64,000 bases of DNA from Noviherbaspirillum sp. Root189 (GTDB lineage Bacteria; Pseudomonadota; Gammaproteobacteria; Burkholderiales; Burkholderiaceae_D). The stretch spans positions 961-64,960 of the forward strand of contig NZ_LMHZ01000001.1 in the NCBI RefSeq assembly GCF_001428545.1. Direction: 5' to 3'. The notes beneath the pieces are model-generated. The model was not told the origin of the DNA and did not search any database. It saw nothing but the letters and a program-made list of their open reading frames with translations. This document shows, in pieces, positions 43,452 to 52,911 of this stretch (within the stretch, counting starts at the first letter, position 1; every line of letters starts with the position of its first letter). The position numbers and the translations under genes are program-made.

Positions 43452-44279
43452 CTATCGGCCGCTTTTTCTTCCAGCCAGTTCAAATGTCAGGTTTCCCCAG
43501 AAACTATCCCAGTCTACCTCCGGCGCATCGACGGCCGGTACCATATGCACCACGCTGATCATCCAGGGTCCCGCATAGGGCAGGCCGAAACTGACCTTGC
43601 CGTCAGCCCCGGTACGTGCACGGATCATGATGGTTTGCCCTTCGCGTTTATGCCATGCCTTGACCAGGGCGTTTGGCAATGGCTTGCTGTCAAAAAACAG
43701 TGTGAAGCTCAGGTTGTCGCCTGCCGACTTGGCCAGCGGGTCCGAAGTCGGCACGATTTCCAGGCGTTGTCCTGTCAGCGCCGCATAGCTGCCATCGGAC
43801 TTGCCGCCGACACGTAACAGGGTTTTGACGTTACGCCGGTAGCGTTCGCGCCCGGGCGCAGTGGCGTTGCCTGCGTCTTCGCGCTGGCGAATGATGTGGT
43901 CCAGTCCCTCGTCATGCAGATAGGCGTGAAATTTATCCGGTGCGAGCGCAATCTGGCTGGGATTGCTGTCGTAGGCCAGCATGTAAGTGCCGGAATTCGG
44001 GAAGGTCATCTGCAAATCCGGTAGCGCCGTGTCGGTCGGCAACTGCCTCTGCAGATCACGTGGATTGCCTTTTGAATAGAGCAGCAGCGCAGCTGTTTGC
44101 CTTGACGCGATAGGCAACAGGTCGCCATGGAAATATTCCCCGACATGCAGCGTAATCGACGTGGATGCGCCGACGCCCGGTGAAAACGGCTTTGCCATCA
44201 TCCAGAACTCATGTGCGGCGGCGGGCAAGCTGGTGAGCAATGCAAGAACAGCGCATGCAGCGCTCAGGCGTTTTATCAT
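43452..44279 (-). CDS. DUF4198 periplasmic protein
   Basis: This 275-aa protein has a signal peptide (MIKRLSAACAVLALLTSLPA) followed by HEFWMMAKPFSPGVG, the conserved start of DUF4198 proteins where the first mature residues HEFW may bind metal. The body is beta rich, with the C-terminal carboxypeptidase-like Ig fold GQTIMIRARTGADGKVSFGL and PYAGPWMISVVHM. The family is frequently found with nickel, cobalt or TonB-linked transport systems, but none is adjacent. I chose the ATG at 44279 directly before the signal peptide. Confidence 0.82.
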   Translation of the reverse strand: MIKRLSAACAVLALLTSLPAAAHEFWMMAKPFSPGVGASTSITLHVGEYFHGDLLPIASRQTAALLLYSKGNPRDLQRQLPTDTALPDLQMTFPNSGTYMLAYDSNPSQIALAPDKFHAYLHDEGLDHIIRQREDAGNATAPGRERYRRNVKTLLRVGGKSDGSYAALTGQRLEIVPTSDPLAKSAGDNLSFTLFFDSKPLPNALVKAWHKREGQTIMIRARTGADGKVSFGLPYAGPWMISVVHMVPAVDAPEVDWDSFWGNLTFELAGRKSGR

Positions 44280-44403
44280 TTCGGATTCAGTGTCGGTTAG
44301 CGATGGACATGAAGAACAGCCAGGACAGTCAGCGCGCAAGGCAACGCTGCCCCTTAATCGATTGTACGAGCGCTCCCGTTATCCGGATTCATGTCATTTC
44401 GCA

Positions 44404-45102
44404 TCATTTGACTTGCGGTTTATGAATCATCAGGAAGAAATGCGCCTTGGCCCCGAACACACGTTTATGCCCGACATCGTGCTTTGGCGAACCCGGCAGC
44501 ATCTCGGCGAAGCGGTACAGCGCAGGACCGTCCACCAGGTTCAGCACAGACTCTGATGCCCAGCCATGATGGCCCGTCTTGCCGAGAATTCCGCGCCATA
44601 CCGGTATCGGCAGCAAATGAATGAGTGGCATGCCAGTATTGAATTCAATCGGATGCCGGCGGTTGGAGGTCGACACAAAAACGCCTTTCCGGGCGACGCG
44701 GTACAACTCCTTTACCAGCGCAAATTGCCGGGCATTATTGCCGACGTGTTCGATCACTTCATTGCATACCACCCAGTCGAATGCGCCGTCGGAGAATGGC
44801 AGAAGCAGTCCTTCTTCTTTGGCTATCGGCGCACCGCGCTGGGCCGGGCCGGTCACGGGCGGTTCAATCTGATAGGACAAAATGCGGGAGCGTTCCTTCT
44901 GGTCGCTCCACATGCTCAGGTAATCCGGCTTTTCGAACAGCGTTGCCGGCATCATGCCCACATTGAGCGTGGTGTCGTTGGCGTTACCCTTCTTGAATTC
45001 CAGAAAGGACTCGAATAGCTTGCGTCGCTGTGCTGCCAGGATCTTGTCAACAAATCCCCCAGCTGGTGCTTCGCTGTATCGCGCATGGATTGCGTTCTTC
45101 AT
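44404..45102 (-). CDS. Class I SAM-dependent methyltransferase (methyltransf_11-like)
   Basis: This protein is about 232 aa. The central segment LLLPFSDGAFDWVVCNEVIEHVGN is the post-III/IV region of SAM methyltransferases, followed by FALVKELYRVARKGVFVSTSNRRHP. The usual glycine-rich SAM motif near the N-terminus is weak (LNVGMMPATLFEK), as in sugar/lipid-linked methyltransferases of the UbiE-like group. I chose the ATG at 45102 with GAAGGA upstream. The substrate is unknown. It is divergent from a SemiSWEET-like gene 279 bp away. Confidence 0.78.
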   Translation of the reverse strand: MKNAIHARYSEAPAGGFVDKILAAQRRKLFESFLEFKKGNANDTTLNVGMMPATLFEKPDYLSMWSDQKERSRILSYQIEPPVTGPAQRGAPIAKEEGLLLPFSDGAFDWVVCNEVIEHVGNNARQFALVKELYRVARKGVFVSTSNRRHPIEFNTGMPLIHLLPIPVWRGILGKTGHHGWASESVLNLVDGPALYRFAEMLPGSPKHDVGHKRVFGAKAHFFLMIHKPQVK

Positions 45103-45381
45103 ATCTTCCTTCTCCCCAGATAAAGTGGTCCGGCAAGCTGGTTTGGCGCAGACCTTCAAACAATAGCCGGCGCAGCGAACTGCCATGCTGGATTTTCTCC
45201 TTGCACATTATTCAATGCGGCTGCAGAACAGCGGTTGTGAAAACACAAGCGCCATGTCTTCGCAAGATCGCCAATGCGTTAAAAAATTTCCCAAGGGAAC
45301 ATTTCCGGACAGCACCGGTCTATTGCCCATCAAGGGCTGAACAGCGCTTTGATATTGGATGGATGCACTTATCAGGAAACC

Positions 45382-45711
45382 ATGGAACAAGTGTTAAGCG
45401 TTTTGTATGGTGTCTCCGGCCTCGCCGCGACGGCTCTATATATCCCACAGATTTTGCGCTACCACCGTGATCCACTCATGCGCCGTTCGATTTCTCTATT
45501 GACTTGGGGCGGATGGATAGGCGTTACCCTGGTTACGATCCTGTATGCCATTTATGTCGTAAAAAGCCCATTGTTTGCCCTGGTCGCCGGTATTAACGCG
45601 CTTGCGCAACTCACCGTACTGGCCTATGGCATAACAGCGCGCATTTCTGGAACGCTGCACGAACACCAGGGCAGGCAAGCGCTGCATACGGTAGACTCAA
45701 ACTTTTCCTGA
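45382..45711 (+). CDS. PQ-loop/SemiSWEET-like small membrane protein
   Basis: This 109-aa protein has three hydrophobic segments, and the first ends in TALYIPQILRYHRDPLMRRS, a PQ-loop motif. Single three-helix units of this kind (SemiSWEETs) dimerise to transport sugars. The second helix has SLLTWGGWIGVTLVTILYAI and the third ALVAGINALAQLTVLAYGI. I chose the ATG at 45382. It could equally be an uncharacterised PQ-loop protein, since the sugar-binding Asn/Trp positions cannot be checked by eye. Confidence 0.7.
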   Translation: MEQVLSVLYGVSGLAATALYIPQILRYHRDPLMRRSISLLTWGGWIGVTLVTILYAIYVVKSPLFALVAGINALAQLTVLAYGITARISGTLHEHQGRQALHTVDSNFS

Positions 45712-45790
45712 ACGTTGGAAAGAGGCCATAAAAAGGTCTTGATATCGAGCAGCGTTATTTTCTTTCCCGACCTATAATCGGCTTTCGGTC

Positions 45791-46645
45791 ATGTCAGGAG
45801 TGGCTACACTGCAGAAAGCTCTCTGCACGGCGTTATACCTTATGTTTTCCACACGCAGCCCCACCTTAATACGCAATCCGCAGCGGCGAAGGTATGCACT
45901 ATCCCTGCTGCTGGCGTTGGTGCTTGCCCCTGCCAGGCAAGGCATGGCCAGTACCGGTGCGCCGCTCGTTGAGGTGCAGATCGGCGTCGGCCTTACCAAG
46001 CCGCCGTATATCATGGGCTCCGGGGCAGGCGGTCTTGAATACGAAATTGCCGAAAAAGCACTGGAAGCCGGCGGCTACAAGATGGTTGCCCAACATTTGC
46101 CACCAGCCCGCGCCTTGGCACTGCTGCGCGCACATCACCTTGATGGCATGCTGAGTGTTACGGAAGGCATTGGCGGCGAGGAATACATTTCCGAACCCTA
46201 CCTGCATTATCAGAATTTTGCGATTTCCCTGGCCAGTCGGCAGGTCCGGCTGCGCGGGATAGATGATTTACGCTTGTATTCGGTCGCCGCGTTCCAGAAT
46301 GCCAGCCTGGTTCTTGGCGACACCTACAAAAATGCCGTCACCGGGCACCCGGCGTACAAGGAATATCCGCAGCAGCTGACCCAGAACAAGTTGCTGTTCA
46401 CCGGACGGGCTGATGTTGTTGTGACGGATCGCCTGGTGTTCCGATATCTATCGCGGCAACTCGAATCGCCCATCAATTCGGTGCAGACGTTGACCTTCCA
46501 TCCCTTGTTCCCTCCGAGTCCTCGGATGGCGGCGTTCCGTGACATTGCGGTTCGTAATGGATTCAATACCGGGCTCAGGACGATCCGACAGAACGGCACG
46601 TATGGCGCGATTCTCAAAAAATACCAGGAATTCCTTCAGCCCTGA
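45791..46645 (+). CDS. Family 3 periplasmic substrate-binding protein
   Basis: This protein is about 284 aa. After a basic segment and hydrophobic signal (RRRYALSLLLALVLAPARQG), the mature part starts VEVQIGVGLTKPPYIMGSGA and GGLEYEIAEKALEAGGYKM, the SBP_bac_3 fold. DGMLSVTEGIGGEEYISEPY and ADVVVTDRLVFRYL follow the family order. No ABC permease is adjacent, so it may be an orphan receptor. Either the ATG at 45791 or one at 45842 could be used; the second puts the signal peptide closer to the N-terminus. Confidence 0.8.
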   Translation: MSGVATLQKALCTALYLMFSTRSPTLIRNPQRRRYALSLLLALVLAPARQGMASTGAPLVEVQIGVGLTKPPYIMGSGAGGLEYEIAEKALEAGGYKMVAQHLPPARALALLRAHHLDGMLSVTEGIGGEEYISEPYLHYQNFAISLASRQVRLRGIDDLRLYSVAAFQNASLVLGDTYKNAVTGHPAYKEYPQQLTQNKLLFTGRADVVVTDRLVFRYLSRQLESPINSVQTLTFHPLFPPSPRMAAFRDIAVRNGFNTGLRTIRQNGTYGAILKKYQEFLQP

Positions 46646-46819
46646 ATGGTGATTTCCTGTGATTCATCATCTCTGGTGCGCGGTACAGTCCTTGCAAGCT
46701 AACGCAAATGCAAGACACTTGAGAAACATCAAATTCGAGCGTGGTGGCCTGGTTTATTGAATGACCATGTCCGGCACCTTTTACGGGTGCCGCTTTTGTA
46801 TTTGCTTTCGAGCTGCACC

Positions 46820-47719
46820 ATGAAATGGACCATTGTCTCGCTGTATTTGGTCTCGGTTTTTCACATTCACTTCCGCGGCCGCGTGCGGCTGCCGATTTTC
46901 CGGCAGTTGTTTGATCACTCGTCCTTCATGGCGCCGATCAACCTGTTCCTGCACACGTTCTCACATGTACCGTCGACCCCCTATTTCGATGTGCATAGGT
47001 TTTCCGAACTGGAGGTTCTGCAGCAAAACTGGCAAGTCATCCGTGCCGAAGCCTTGCGGCTGCAAGCTGCGCAAAAGATCAGGGCCGCAGAAAAAAATGA
47101 CGATGCCGGATTTAATTCTTTTTTCAAATATGGCTGGAAGCGCTTTTACCTGAAGTGGTATGACGCCAGCCATCCGTCGGCCGAACGGCTGTGTCCACAA
47201 ACGGTCGCGTTACTAAGAGGCATTCCGTCAGTGAAGGCGGCGATGTTTGCCGAACTGCCGCCCGGCGGCAAGCTGAATATGCACCGTGATCCATTTGCCG
47301 GTTCGTTGCGTTATCACCTCGGACTGGTCACACCGAACAGCGACCGCTGCTTTATTGAAGTGGACGGCGAGCGTTACAGCTGGCGCGATGGCGAAGGCGT
47401 CATGTTCGACGAAACCTTCATTCACTGGGCAAAAAATGACACCGATAGCAACCGTATCATCCTGTTCTGCGATGTTGAACGGCCGATGCGCTATCGCTGG
47501 GCGCAAGCGGTCAACCGCTTTCTTGCACACACAATGATGACCGCAGCCAGTTCGCCAAACGAGACGGGCGACCAACTCGGCGGCGTCAACAAAGTGTTTC
47601 GCTTTGCATGGGCAATGGGACAGTACCGGCGCCGCTTCAAGGCATGGAACCGCATGGTGTATCAGGTCACCAAGCTCGGATTGATTGCCGGACTGGTGGC
47701 ATTGATTGTATTTGCCTGA
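46820..47719 (+). CDS. lpxO: LpxO-like aspartyl/asparaginyl beta-hydroxylase (lipid A hydroxylase)
   Basis: This 299-aa protein has an N-terminal membrane anchor (WTIVSLYLVSVFHIHFRGRV), matching LpxO, and a C-terminal one (LGLIAGLVALIVFA). The dioxygenase core has KLNMHRDPFAGSLRYHLGL, VDGERYSWRDGEGVMFDETF and IHWAKNDTDSNRIILFCDVE, which supply the iron-binding His and Arg/His residues. LpxO hydroxylates the secondary acyl chain of lipid A using O2, Fe(II) and 2-oxoglutarate. I chose the ATG at 46820 because the LpxO family starts MKW there. Activity on lipid A is inferred from family. Confidence 0.85.
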   Translation: MKWTIVSLYLVSVFHIHFRGRVRLPIFRQLFDHSSFMAPINLFLHTFSHVPSTPYFDVHRFSELEVLQQNWQVIRAEALRLQAAQKIRAAEKNDDAGFNSFFKYGWKRFYLKWYDASHPSAERLCPQTVALLRGIPSVKAAMFAELPPGGKLNMHRDPFAGSLRYHLGLVTPNSDRCFIEVDGERYSWRDGEGVMFDETFIHWAKNDTDSNRIILFCDVERPMRYRWAQAVNRFLAHTMMTAASSPNETGDQLGGVNKVFRFAWAMGQYRRRFKAWNRMVYQVTKLGLIAGLVALIVFA

Positions 47720-47729
47720 ATCCCGCGCG

Positions 47730-48278
47730 TTACTTTAACCGGATCACGCCGCAAGCGACGCGCTTGCCGGAATTACCGGTAGGCTGAGTTTTCATATCGT
47801 CCGGATCGGCATGGACGATCAGCGCCTTGCCGACTATGCTGTTCGGTGCGTCTTTGGCAAGACTGAAGTCGCTCAAGGGAACTGCCATCTGCATTACTGC
47901 GTTGCCGGCTGCATCGGCGTTCAGGTTACCAAGGTCACCCGCGTGATGTCCCGAATGCGCCGGGTCACCATGCGGTTTTGCGGAAGGATTGAAGTGGCCA
48001 CCCGCACTTGTTGCGTCAGGTGCGCTGCAGTCGCCCTTTTCATGGATATGGAAGCCATGCAGTCCCGGCTGTAAGCCATCGATGCGCGCATCGACGAGGA
48101 TTTTGTCGCCTTTCTGCACAAAACTGACGGCGCCGTTGGTCTTGTTGCCTTGCGTCGGGCTGAGCTGCGACACGGCGATGGGGGTGGGCATTCCATGACT
48201 ATCGCCGGACTTACCGGACATTCCGGCGCAGCCGGTGAGAACGACACTGCCAAGCAGCACGCTGGAAATGATGCGCAT
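47730..48278 (-). CDS. sodC: Cu/Zn superoxide dismutase, lipoprotein type
   Basis: This 182-aa protein has a signal peptide with lipobox VVLTGCAG, so it is tethered in the envelope. The metal ligands are visible: GFHIHEKGDCS (two Cu His), GGHFNPSAKPHGDPAHSGHHAGDL (bridging and Zn His with Asp) and ALIVHADPDD (last Cu His), with a Cys pair (DCS and VACGVI) for the disulfide and Arg in GKRVACG. It converts superoxide to peroxide in the periplasm. The ribosome-binding site AGGAGG is 5 bp before the ATG. It converges on the lpxO-like gene with 10 bp between the stops. Confidence 0.93.
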   Translation of the reverse strand: MRIISSVLLGSVVLTGCAGMSGKSGDSHGMPTPIAVSQLSPTQGNKTNGAVSFVQKGDKILVDARIDGLQPGLHGFHIHEKGDCSAPDATSAGGHFNPSAKPHGDPAHSGHHAGDLGNLNADAAGNAVMQMAVPLSDFSLAKDAPNSIVGKALIVHADPDDMKTQPTGNSGKRVACGVIRLK

Positions 48279-48547
48279 ACGAGACCTCCTTTTATTGAAT
48301 GCTTTTGATTGACGCGGTTGAAACGTCCCCGCGTTTATACATATTCTCATGCAACGTAATTTTTTTACAATCTCAACATACGGTGTTTGATCTTGCCCAA
48401 ATGCATCAGGGCGGATGCGCAGACGGACCGCTAACACTAAGAACGGATTTCATCGTAGTGTACGGCCAGGAAAAGTAATACGGCGAACAGCATGTTGATA
48501 AGTGCTCTACGTTAAAATCGGTCGCTCCATTCACCCAAGGGGAACAC

Positions 48548-49132
48548 TTGAACAAGCGCGAATTCATCCGTGCCGGACTGGCCGCAGGAACCCTACTACC
48601 CGCCATGGCCAACGCCAAAGCGGGTAACACAACGCGTCCGGGGCCGGCATTGCTTACCATTACCGGCGCAATCGGCGCCGGCAACCGCGGACCGCTGGAT
48701 CCGGCGCTCGATCAGATGATGAAGAAGCAGGGCGTGAAATTCGACAAGGCGCACACCTTCGATTTCGCCGCGCTGGCGGCAATGCCCGCAGTCGCCATTC
48801 GTCCGACCCTGGAATATGACAGCCAGCCGCATGCATTGCGCGGCCCGTTGTTACTTGACGTGGTAAAGGCGGCAGGCGCCCGACCGCAGGACAATGCGAA
48901 GTTGCTGCTGCGCGCCGTGGACGGTTATGCGGTGGCAGTGGCGGTAGCCGACCTGAAAAAGCATCGCTTCATCGTCGCGACCCATCTCGACGAACGGCCG
49001 ATACCATTGGGTGGACTCGGACCGCTGTGGGCTGTCTACGATGCGGACCGTTTTCCGGACATGGCGGCGCGCCCGTTGAACGAGCGCTTTGGCTGGTGCC
49101 CGTGGGGGCTCTACCACATCGAAGTGCAGTAG
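48548..49132 (+). CDS. Molybdopterin-dependent oxidoreductase-like periplasmic protein
   Basis: This 194-aa protein has a short twin-arginine-like or Sec leader (NKREFIRAGLAAGTLLPAMA) and a single sulfite-oxidase-type (Oxidored_molyb) domain: ALLTITGAIG, FDFAALAAMP, DVVKAAGARPQDNAKLLLRA, and the C-terminal WGLYHIEVQ. The start is TTG at 48548 with AAGGGGA 5 bp upstream; no ATG fits. The only Cys is near the C-terminus (FGWCPWGL), so the usual molybdenum-ligating Cys in the middle of the domain is missing, suggesting a binding rather than a redox role. Confidence 0.78.
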   Translation: MNKREFIRAGLAAGTLLPAMANAKAGNTTRPGPALLTITGAIGAGNRGPLDPALDQMMKKQGVKFDKAHTFDFAALAAMPAVAIRPTLEYDSQPHALRGPLLLDVVKAAGARPQDNAKLLLRAVDGYAVAVAVADLKKHRFIVATHLDERPIPLGGLGPLWAVYDADRFPDMAARPLNERFGWCPWGLYHIEVQ

Positions 49133-49173
49133 CGCCCCGCAGCAGGGTGAATATGCAGCCCGCAGCCTCGTTT

Positions 49174-49198
49174 AAGCCTTAGGTTAAGACTAAGGCTT
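49174..49198. other. Stem-loop at the 3' end of the alcohol dehydrogenase gene
   Basis: AAGCCTTAG (49174-49182) and CTAAGGCTT (49190-49198) pair perfectly over 9 bp with a 7-nt loop, and the right arm includes the dehydrogenase stop codon. There is no T tract, so it may stabilise the mRNA end or assist termination between two convergent genes. Confidence 0.45.
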
Positions 49199-50359
49199 CA
49201 GTACGATCTTGATACATTCATCCTGCTTGTTGCAGAAGATATCGAAGCCGTGGGGCGCTTCGTCGAGCGACATGCGGTGGGTAATGACAACCGTCGGATC
49301 GATTTCGCCTTTCTGGATACGCTCGAGCAGCGGCTTCATGTAACGCTGCACATGCGTCTGGCCGGTGCGGATGGTCAGCGAGCGGTTCATCACCGAGCCG
49401 AAAGGGATCTTGTCGAGGAAGCCGCCGTATACGCCGGGAATCGACACGACGCCACCGTTCCGGCACGCCATCAGTGCCTGGCGCAGGGCAATCGGACGAT
49501 CGGTTTCCACGCTCATCGCCTGCTTGACGCGGTCGTAGGCGCCCATCAACCCCATGCCATGCGCCTCCATGCCAACCGCATCGATACAGGCATCCGGTCC
49601 GCGGCCGCCGGTCATCTCCTTCAGCGCGGCCGATACATCGACTTCTTCGTAATCCAGGGTGATCGCTTTCGACTTTTCACGCGCCATGCGCAGGCGCTCG
49701 GGAAAACGGTCAATCGCGATGACGCGCTCCGCACCGAGCAGATAGGCGCTCTGAATGGCGAACTGGCCGACCGGGCCGCATCCCCACACCGCGACCACGG
49801 AACCGGGACGGATGTCGCAGGCTTCAGCCGCCATGTAACCGGTCGGCAGAATATCGGACAGGAACAGCACCTGTTCATCGGTCATGCCGTCCGGGATCTT
49901 GATCGGTCCGACGTCGGCAAAAGGCACGCGCGCATATTCAGCCTGACCGCCCGCATAACCGCCGGTCAGGTGCGAATAGCCGAAGATACCGGCCGGTGAA
50001 TGGCCCCACATCTTTTCCGCCATCGCGGCATTGGGATTGGAGTTTTCGCAGACCGAATACAGCTTTTCCTCGCAAAAGAAGCAATTGCCGCAGGCAATGG
50101 GGAAAGGCACCACCACCCGATCGCCGATCTTCAGGTTTTTCACGTCCTTGCCAAGCTCAACGATCTCACCCATGAATTCGTGGCCGATGATGTCGCCCTT
50201 CTCCATGGTCGGCACAAAGCCGTTGTACAGATGCAGGTCGGAGCCGCAGATCGCGGTCGACGTGATCTTCACGATGGCGTCGCGTGGATTCAGTATTTCG
50301 GGATCAGGCACATTGTCGATCCGCACATCCTGTTTGCCATGCCAGACATTTGCTCTCAT
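49190..50359 (-). CDS. Zinc-dependent alcohol dehydrogenase (formaldehyde dehydrogenase-like)
   Basis: This 389-aa medium-chain dehydrogenase has catalytic zinc ligands in [11 protein letters not shown] and [12 protein letters not shown], the structural zinc cluster in [19 protein letters not shown], and the NAD motif [21 protein letters not shown]. The long form with [17 protein letters not shown] resembles glutathione-independent formaldehyde dehydrogenases and related ADHs. I chose the ATG at 50359, which overlaps the stop of the upstream SRPBCC gene by four bases and has AGGAAC upstream. The two genes are therefore coupled. Substrate is unknown. Confidence 0.9.
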   Translation of the reverse strand: MRANVWHGKQDVRIDNVPDPEILNPRDAIVKITSTAICGSDLHLYNGFVPTMEKGDIIGHEFMGEIVELGKDVKNLKIGDRVVVPFPIACGNCFFCEEKLYSVCENSNPNAAMAEKMWGHSPAGIFGYSHLTGGYAGGQAEYARVPFADVGPIKIPDGMTDEQVLFLSDILPTGYMAAEACDIRPGSVVAVWGCGPVGQFAIQSAYLLGAERVIAIDRFPERLRMAREKSKAITLDYEEVDVSAALKEMTGGRGPDACIDAVGMEAHGMGLMGAYDRVKQAMSVETDRPIALRQALMACRNGGVVSIPGVYGGFLDKIPFGSVMNRSLTIRTGQTHVQRYMKPLLERIQKGEIDPTVVITHRMSLDEAPHGFDIFCNKQDECIKIVLKP

Positions 50360-51396
50360 CCTGGTGTTCCTTTCCTGAACAGTGTGCGGTTCCATGCGCC
50401 GCGCGGGCCAGATGGCTGGCCCACGGTAGTCGGAATCTCGCCGGTTTCGATGAGCCACTTGAAGCGGCGCAGGTCTTCGTCAATCTGTTGCGACGGCTCT
50501 TCACCGAACATGCCGGCGATGAGCGCACCGGCGACACCGGCCGGCGGACTGTATTGCATGACGACCCGCACAATGGTGCCGCGCCCACCTGGCGCAGACT
50601 CGAAGCGTACGCTGCCGGAATTGTCGACATCGGCACCCTCGACCGAGCGCCATGCCAGTAGTTTCCCCGGCTGGTCCTCGGTCAGCTCGGCATCCCATTC
50701 CACGGTCATGCCCAGTGGCCCGGTCGCTTTCCAGTGCATGCGGTTTTCACCGGTCAGCTGCACGGATTCGATGTGCTTCATGAAGCGGGGAAACGCTTCG
50801 AAGTCATGCCAGAAGCGATAGCATTCCTCCGGCGACTTGTTGATGGTGACGGATTTCTCGACATTCACCGCGCCGCTGATAGTGGGCCCCTGTCCCATGA
50901 GTTTGCGTTGCTGATTGTCCATGCTCGACAGCAGGTCAAGCGCGGCAATACCTGCAACGGCCGCACCGGCAATCGCAAGTTTGCGGCGCTGCGCACCGGG
51001 AGAGCGGGCCGCGGCACCCAGCATGGCGAGGTCCATCGCATCGCCGGCAACCCGGCTCCAGAGCCAGTTCGCAGGACGCCGCTGACTCAGGATGCCAACA
51101 CCGGCGGTCAGCTCGCGCGCACCGATCGCGCGCATCAGTGTCGGGCTGTCCGCCACGCCGATGGCACGCGACATCCGGCGCGGCGCAAGCAGTTGTGCAA
51201 GACCGAGGCCGATGCTGAACCATCCCAGTGCCTTGGCCAGCTGTTCGGCGCGTCCGGCATTGGGGGCCCGATATTGGGCATCATAGGATGATGCGTACTG
51301 GGGGTTTGGACTGTTAAGAAAATCATTGGCGGTCGGCAGATGATGCCCGCTCGCTGCCGACCCGACGGGAGCCGGTCGTGCTGCCTGATCCTGCAT
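50356..51396 (-). CDS. SRPBCC (polyketide cyclase-like) protein with N-terminal membrane-like region
   Basis: This 346-aa protein has an N-terminal region with hydrophobic segments ([39 protein letters not shown]) preceding an SRPBCC domain from about residue 170 ([50 protein letters not shown]). SRPBCC folds bind hydrophobic ligands. It overlaps the downstream Zn-dehydrogenase gene by four bases (ATGA), so the pair forms an operon. GGAGGA sits upstream of the ATG at 51396. The function is not known; the N-terminal region resembles small multi-helix proteins associated with this family. Confidence 0.8.
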   Translation of the reverse strand: MQDQAARPAPVGSAASGHHLPTANDFLNSPNPQYASSYDAQYRAPNAGRAEQLAKALGWFSIGLGLAQLLAPRRMSRAIGVADSPTLMRAIGARELTAGVGILSQRRPANWLWSRVAGDAMDLAMLGAAARSPGAQRRKLAIAGAAVAGIAALDLLSSMDNQQRKLMGQGPTISGAVNVEKSVTINKSPEECYRFWHDFEAFPRFMKHIESVQLTGENRMHWKATGPLGMTVEWDAELTEDQPGKLLAWRSVEGADVDNSGSVRFESAPGGRGTIVRVVMQYSPPAGVAGALIAGMFGEEPSQQIDEDLRRFKWLIETGEIPTTVGQPSGPRGAWNRTLFRKGTPG

Positions 51397-51751
51397 GATG
51401 TATTCCTCCGTGGCGCTGGTCATCCGCCCGCACCTTGCCGGCTGAATGAACCACATGAATTGCGGAGCCGGCTGCAAACGTATCTTGCGGCCGGGCATGA
51501 CATTTCAACAACTAAAGAGTTAGTTAGTCAGGCAATGATTCGGGGGAGTTCCCTGCGAGGGCGAGACTAGGCTTGCTTAGAACCCGTTCGCCCTGATGAC
51601 TTTGGAAAGAGGAAATAGCATCACTGTTGCGATGCCGGTCAGGGAATGCATCCGTATGGGGCAGCGGGGAAAACGATACAGCGCGATACAGCTCGGAGCC
51701 GGCAGCTGCGCTCAGGCGGGCAACCGCATAGTGAATCAGCGAATCAAGGAA
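51397..51751. other. Gene-free 355-bp region
   Basis: No coding frame with recognisable family sequence and no RNA motif is visible. A short inverted repeat AACTAA-AGAG-TTAGTT at 51510-51525 lies about 115 bp upstream of the SRPBCC start and may belong to its promoter. Confidence 0.4.
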
Positions 51752-52309
51752 TCAGGGATTGCCCTGCTGTTCGTCTTTGCCGCGTCCGAGGGTAGAGACC
51801 TGTTCGAAGGTTTCCCAGTCAAGCTCGGTGACTTCGGGCTTGGGAATGTGTCGGTAATGTTCGAGACCTTCGTTGATGTAATCGTCCGGGCTTTGTTCGG
51901 CCTTGCCGGCGTCAGGCGATGCATCGGCTGCTTTCTCTCCGGTCGCGGGTGATGCGGTTTCCTTGATCGGAAAGCGCCAGTAGACCTTTTCAAGCTGCAA
52001 GCCGCAGTTCTTGCGCACATGTTCGCGCAGGGTCATTTCGATAATGTGTGACAGCCGGAATCGCTTCATCGGCTCGGATTCGACGACGGCAGTAAAGGCA
52101 TTGCGTCCTGCCAGGCGGGTACTGTCGCAGGCAACCTGGACACCGCTGCGGCGGAAGTAATCAATGATCGTTGCGTTGATGGAGGTGATGTCACGCTGCG
52201 TACGGCGCAGCGCGGCCTTGGCCGAGACGGCATATGCGACGATGCCGATGACGAGCGCGGCAAGCAGCGCGATCAGCGTCAGGGTAATTACGTCAGCATT
52301 GAATGGCAT
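51752..52309 (-). CDS. Membrane-anchored protein of unknown function
   Basis: This 185-aa protein has one N-terminal membrane helix (VITLTLIALLAALVIGIVAYAV), then a soluble domain (SINATIIDYFRRSGVQVACDS; NAFTAVVESEPMKRFRLSHI; MTLREHVRKNCGLQLEKVYW), and a charged, Ala/Pro-rich C-terminal tail (ATGEKAADASPDAGKAEQSP) ending in a conserved-looking EVTELDWETFEQVS. I do not recognise a family. The tail looks disordered and might serve as an interaction segment. It is flanked by 182 and 355 bp without genes, so it is probably transcribed alone. Confidence 0.65.
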   Translation of the reverse strand: MPFNADVITLTLIALLAALVIGIVAYAVSAKAALRRTQRDITSINATIIDYFRRSGVQVACDSTRLAGRNAFTAVVESEPMKRFRLSHIIEMTLREHVRKNCGLQLEKVYWRFPIKETASPATGEKAADASPDAGKAEQSPDDYINEGLEHYRHIPKPEVTELDWETFEQVSTLGRGKDEQQGNP

Positions 52310-52491
52310 TCTTGTTCAACCTCTGTGGCAATGGCGATTGTCCTGTCCCCCCGCATCCTTGCTGGTTCGCGGACTGCATTCGGATCATATCATTGCGCGC
52401 GGCAGAATGAATTGAATTGATGCAAAGCGGGCGGCCGATAGTGGCCGCCTGTAGGACGAATTCCAACAAAAATGCCAGCGCCCGGATGGCC

Positions 52492-52794
52492 TCAGGTGGA
52501 CTTTGTCAGCAGCGTGAAATGCTCTACCGCCGGCGGCGCAGCGAAGTAGGGACCAACGATCGCCCGCCACTCCTGGAAAGCCGGCGACTCGCGGAAGTCG
52601 ACCGTATGGTTTTCCAGCGTATCCCAGAAAATCATCAGCACGTAGCGGTCGGGCGATTCAATGCCCTTGTTGACCTTGTATCCCTGAAAGCCTTTGGCCC
52701 TGGAAATAACTTGTTCCACGCCACGCTGGATGGCGGCGTCGAATTCAGCCTGCTTGCCGGCTTGAATGCGGATGTCTGCGAGTTCGAGAATCAT
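52492..52794 (-). CDS. Antibiotic biosynthesis monooxygenase (ABM) family protein
   Basis: This 100-aa protein has the ferredoxin-like alpha/beta fold of the ABM superfamily: LELADIRIQAGKQAEFDAAI, VEQVISRAKGFQGYKVNKG, PDRYVLMIFWDTLENHTVDF and FQEWRAIVGPYFAAPP. Members include heme- or quinone-degrading monooxygenases, but the haem-binding His/Asn pattern is not apparent, so activity cannot be stated. It is a single small gene with no evident operon partner. Confidence 0.8.
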   Translation of the reverse strand: MILELADIRIQAGKQAEFDAAIQRGVEQVISRAKGFQGYKVNKGIESPDRYVLMIFWDTLENHTVDFRESPAFQEWRAIVGPYFAAPPAVEHFTLLTKST

Positions 52795-52911
52795 GTTGTT
52801 CCTTGCGGTGGTTGGTTCGGATTGGAATTATTGCATCTTATGTCGCCTCGGGTTCGCCACTGCCGTGCCCGAGGACAAACTCCTGACCAGTGGGTGCTTA
52901 ACCGGACCTGA

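Noticed and set aside
43424-43467. Stem GGCCGAT/ATCGGCC followed by TTTTT as terminator of the Met-rich lipoprotein gene
   Set aside because: The right arm and T run fall in the last codons of the convergent DUF4198 gene (Lys-Ser codons), so the T tract may be coincidental; the arms are also short.
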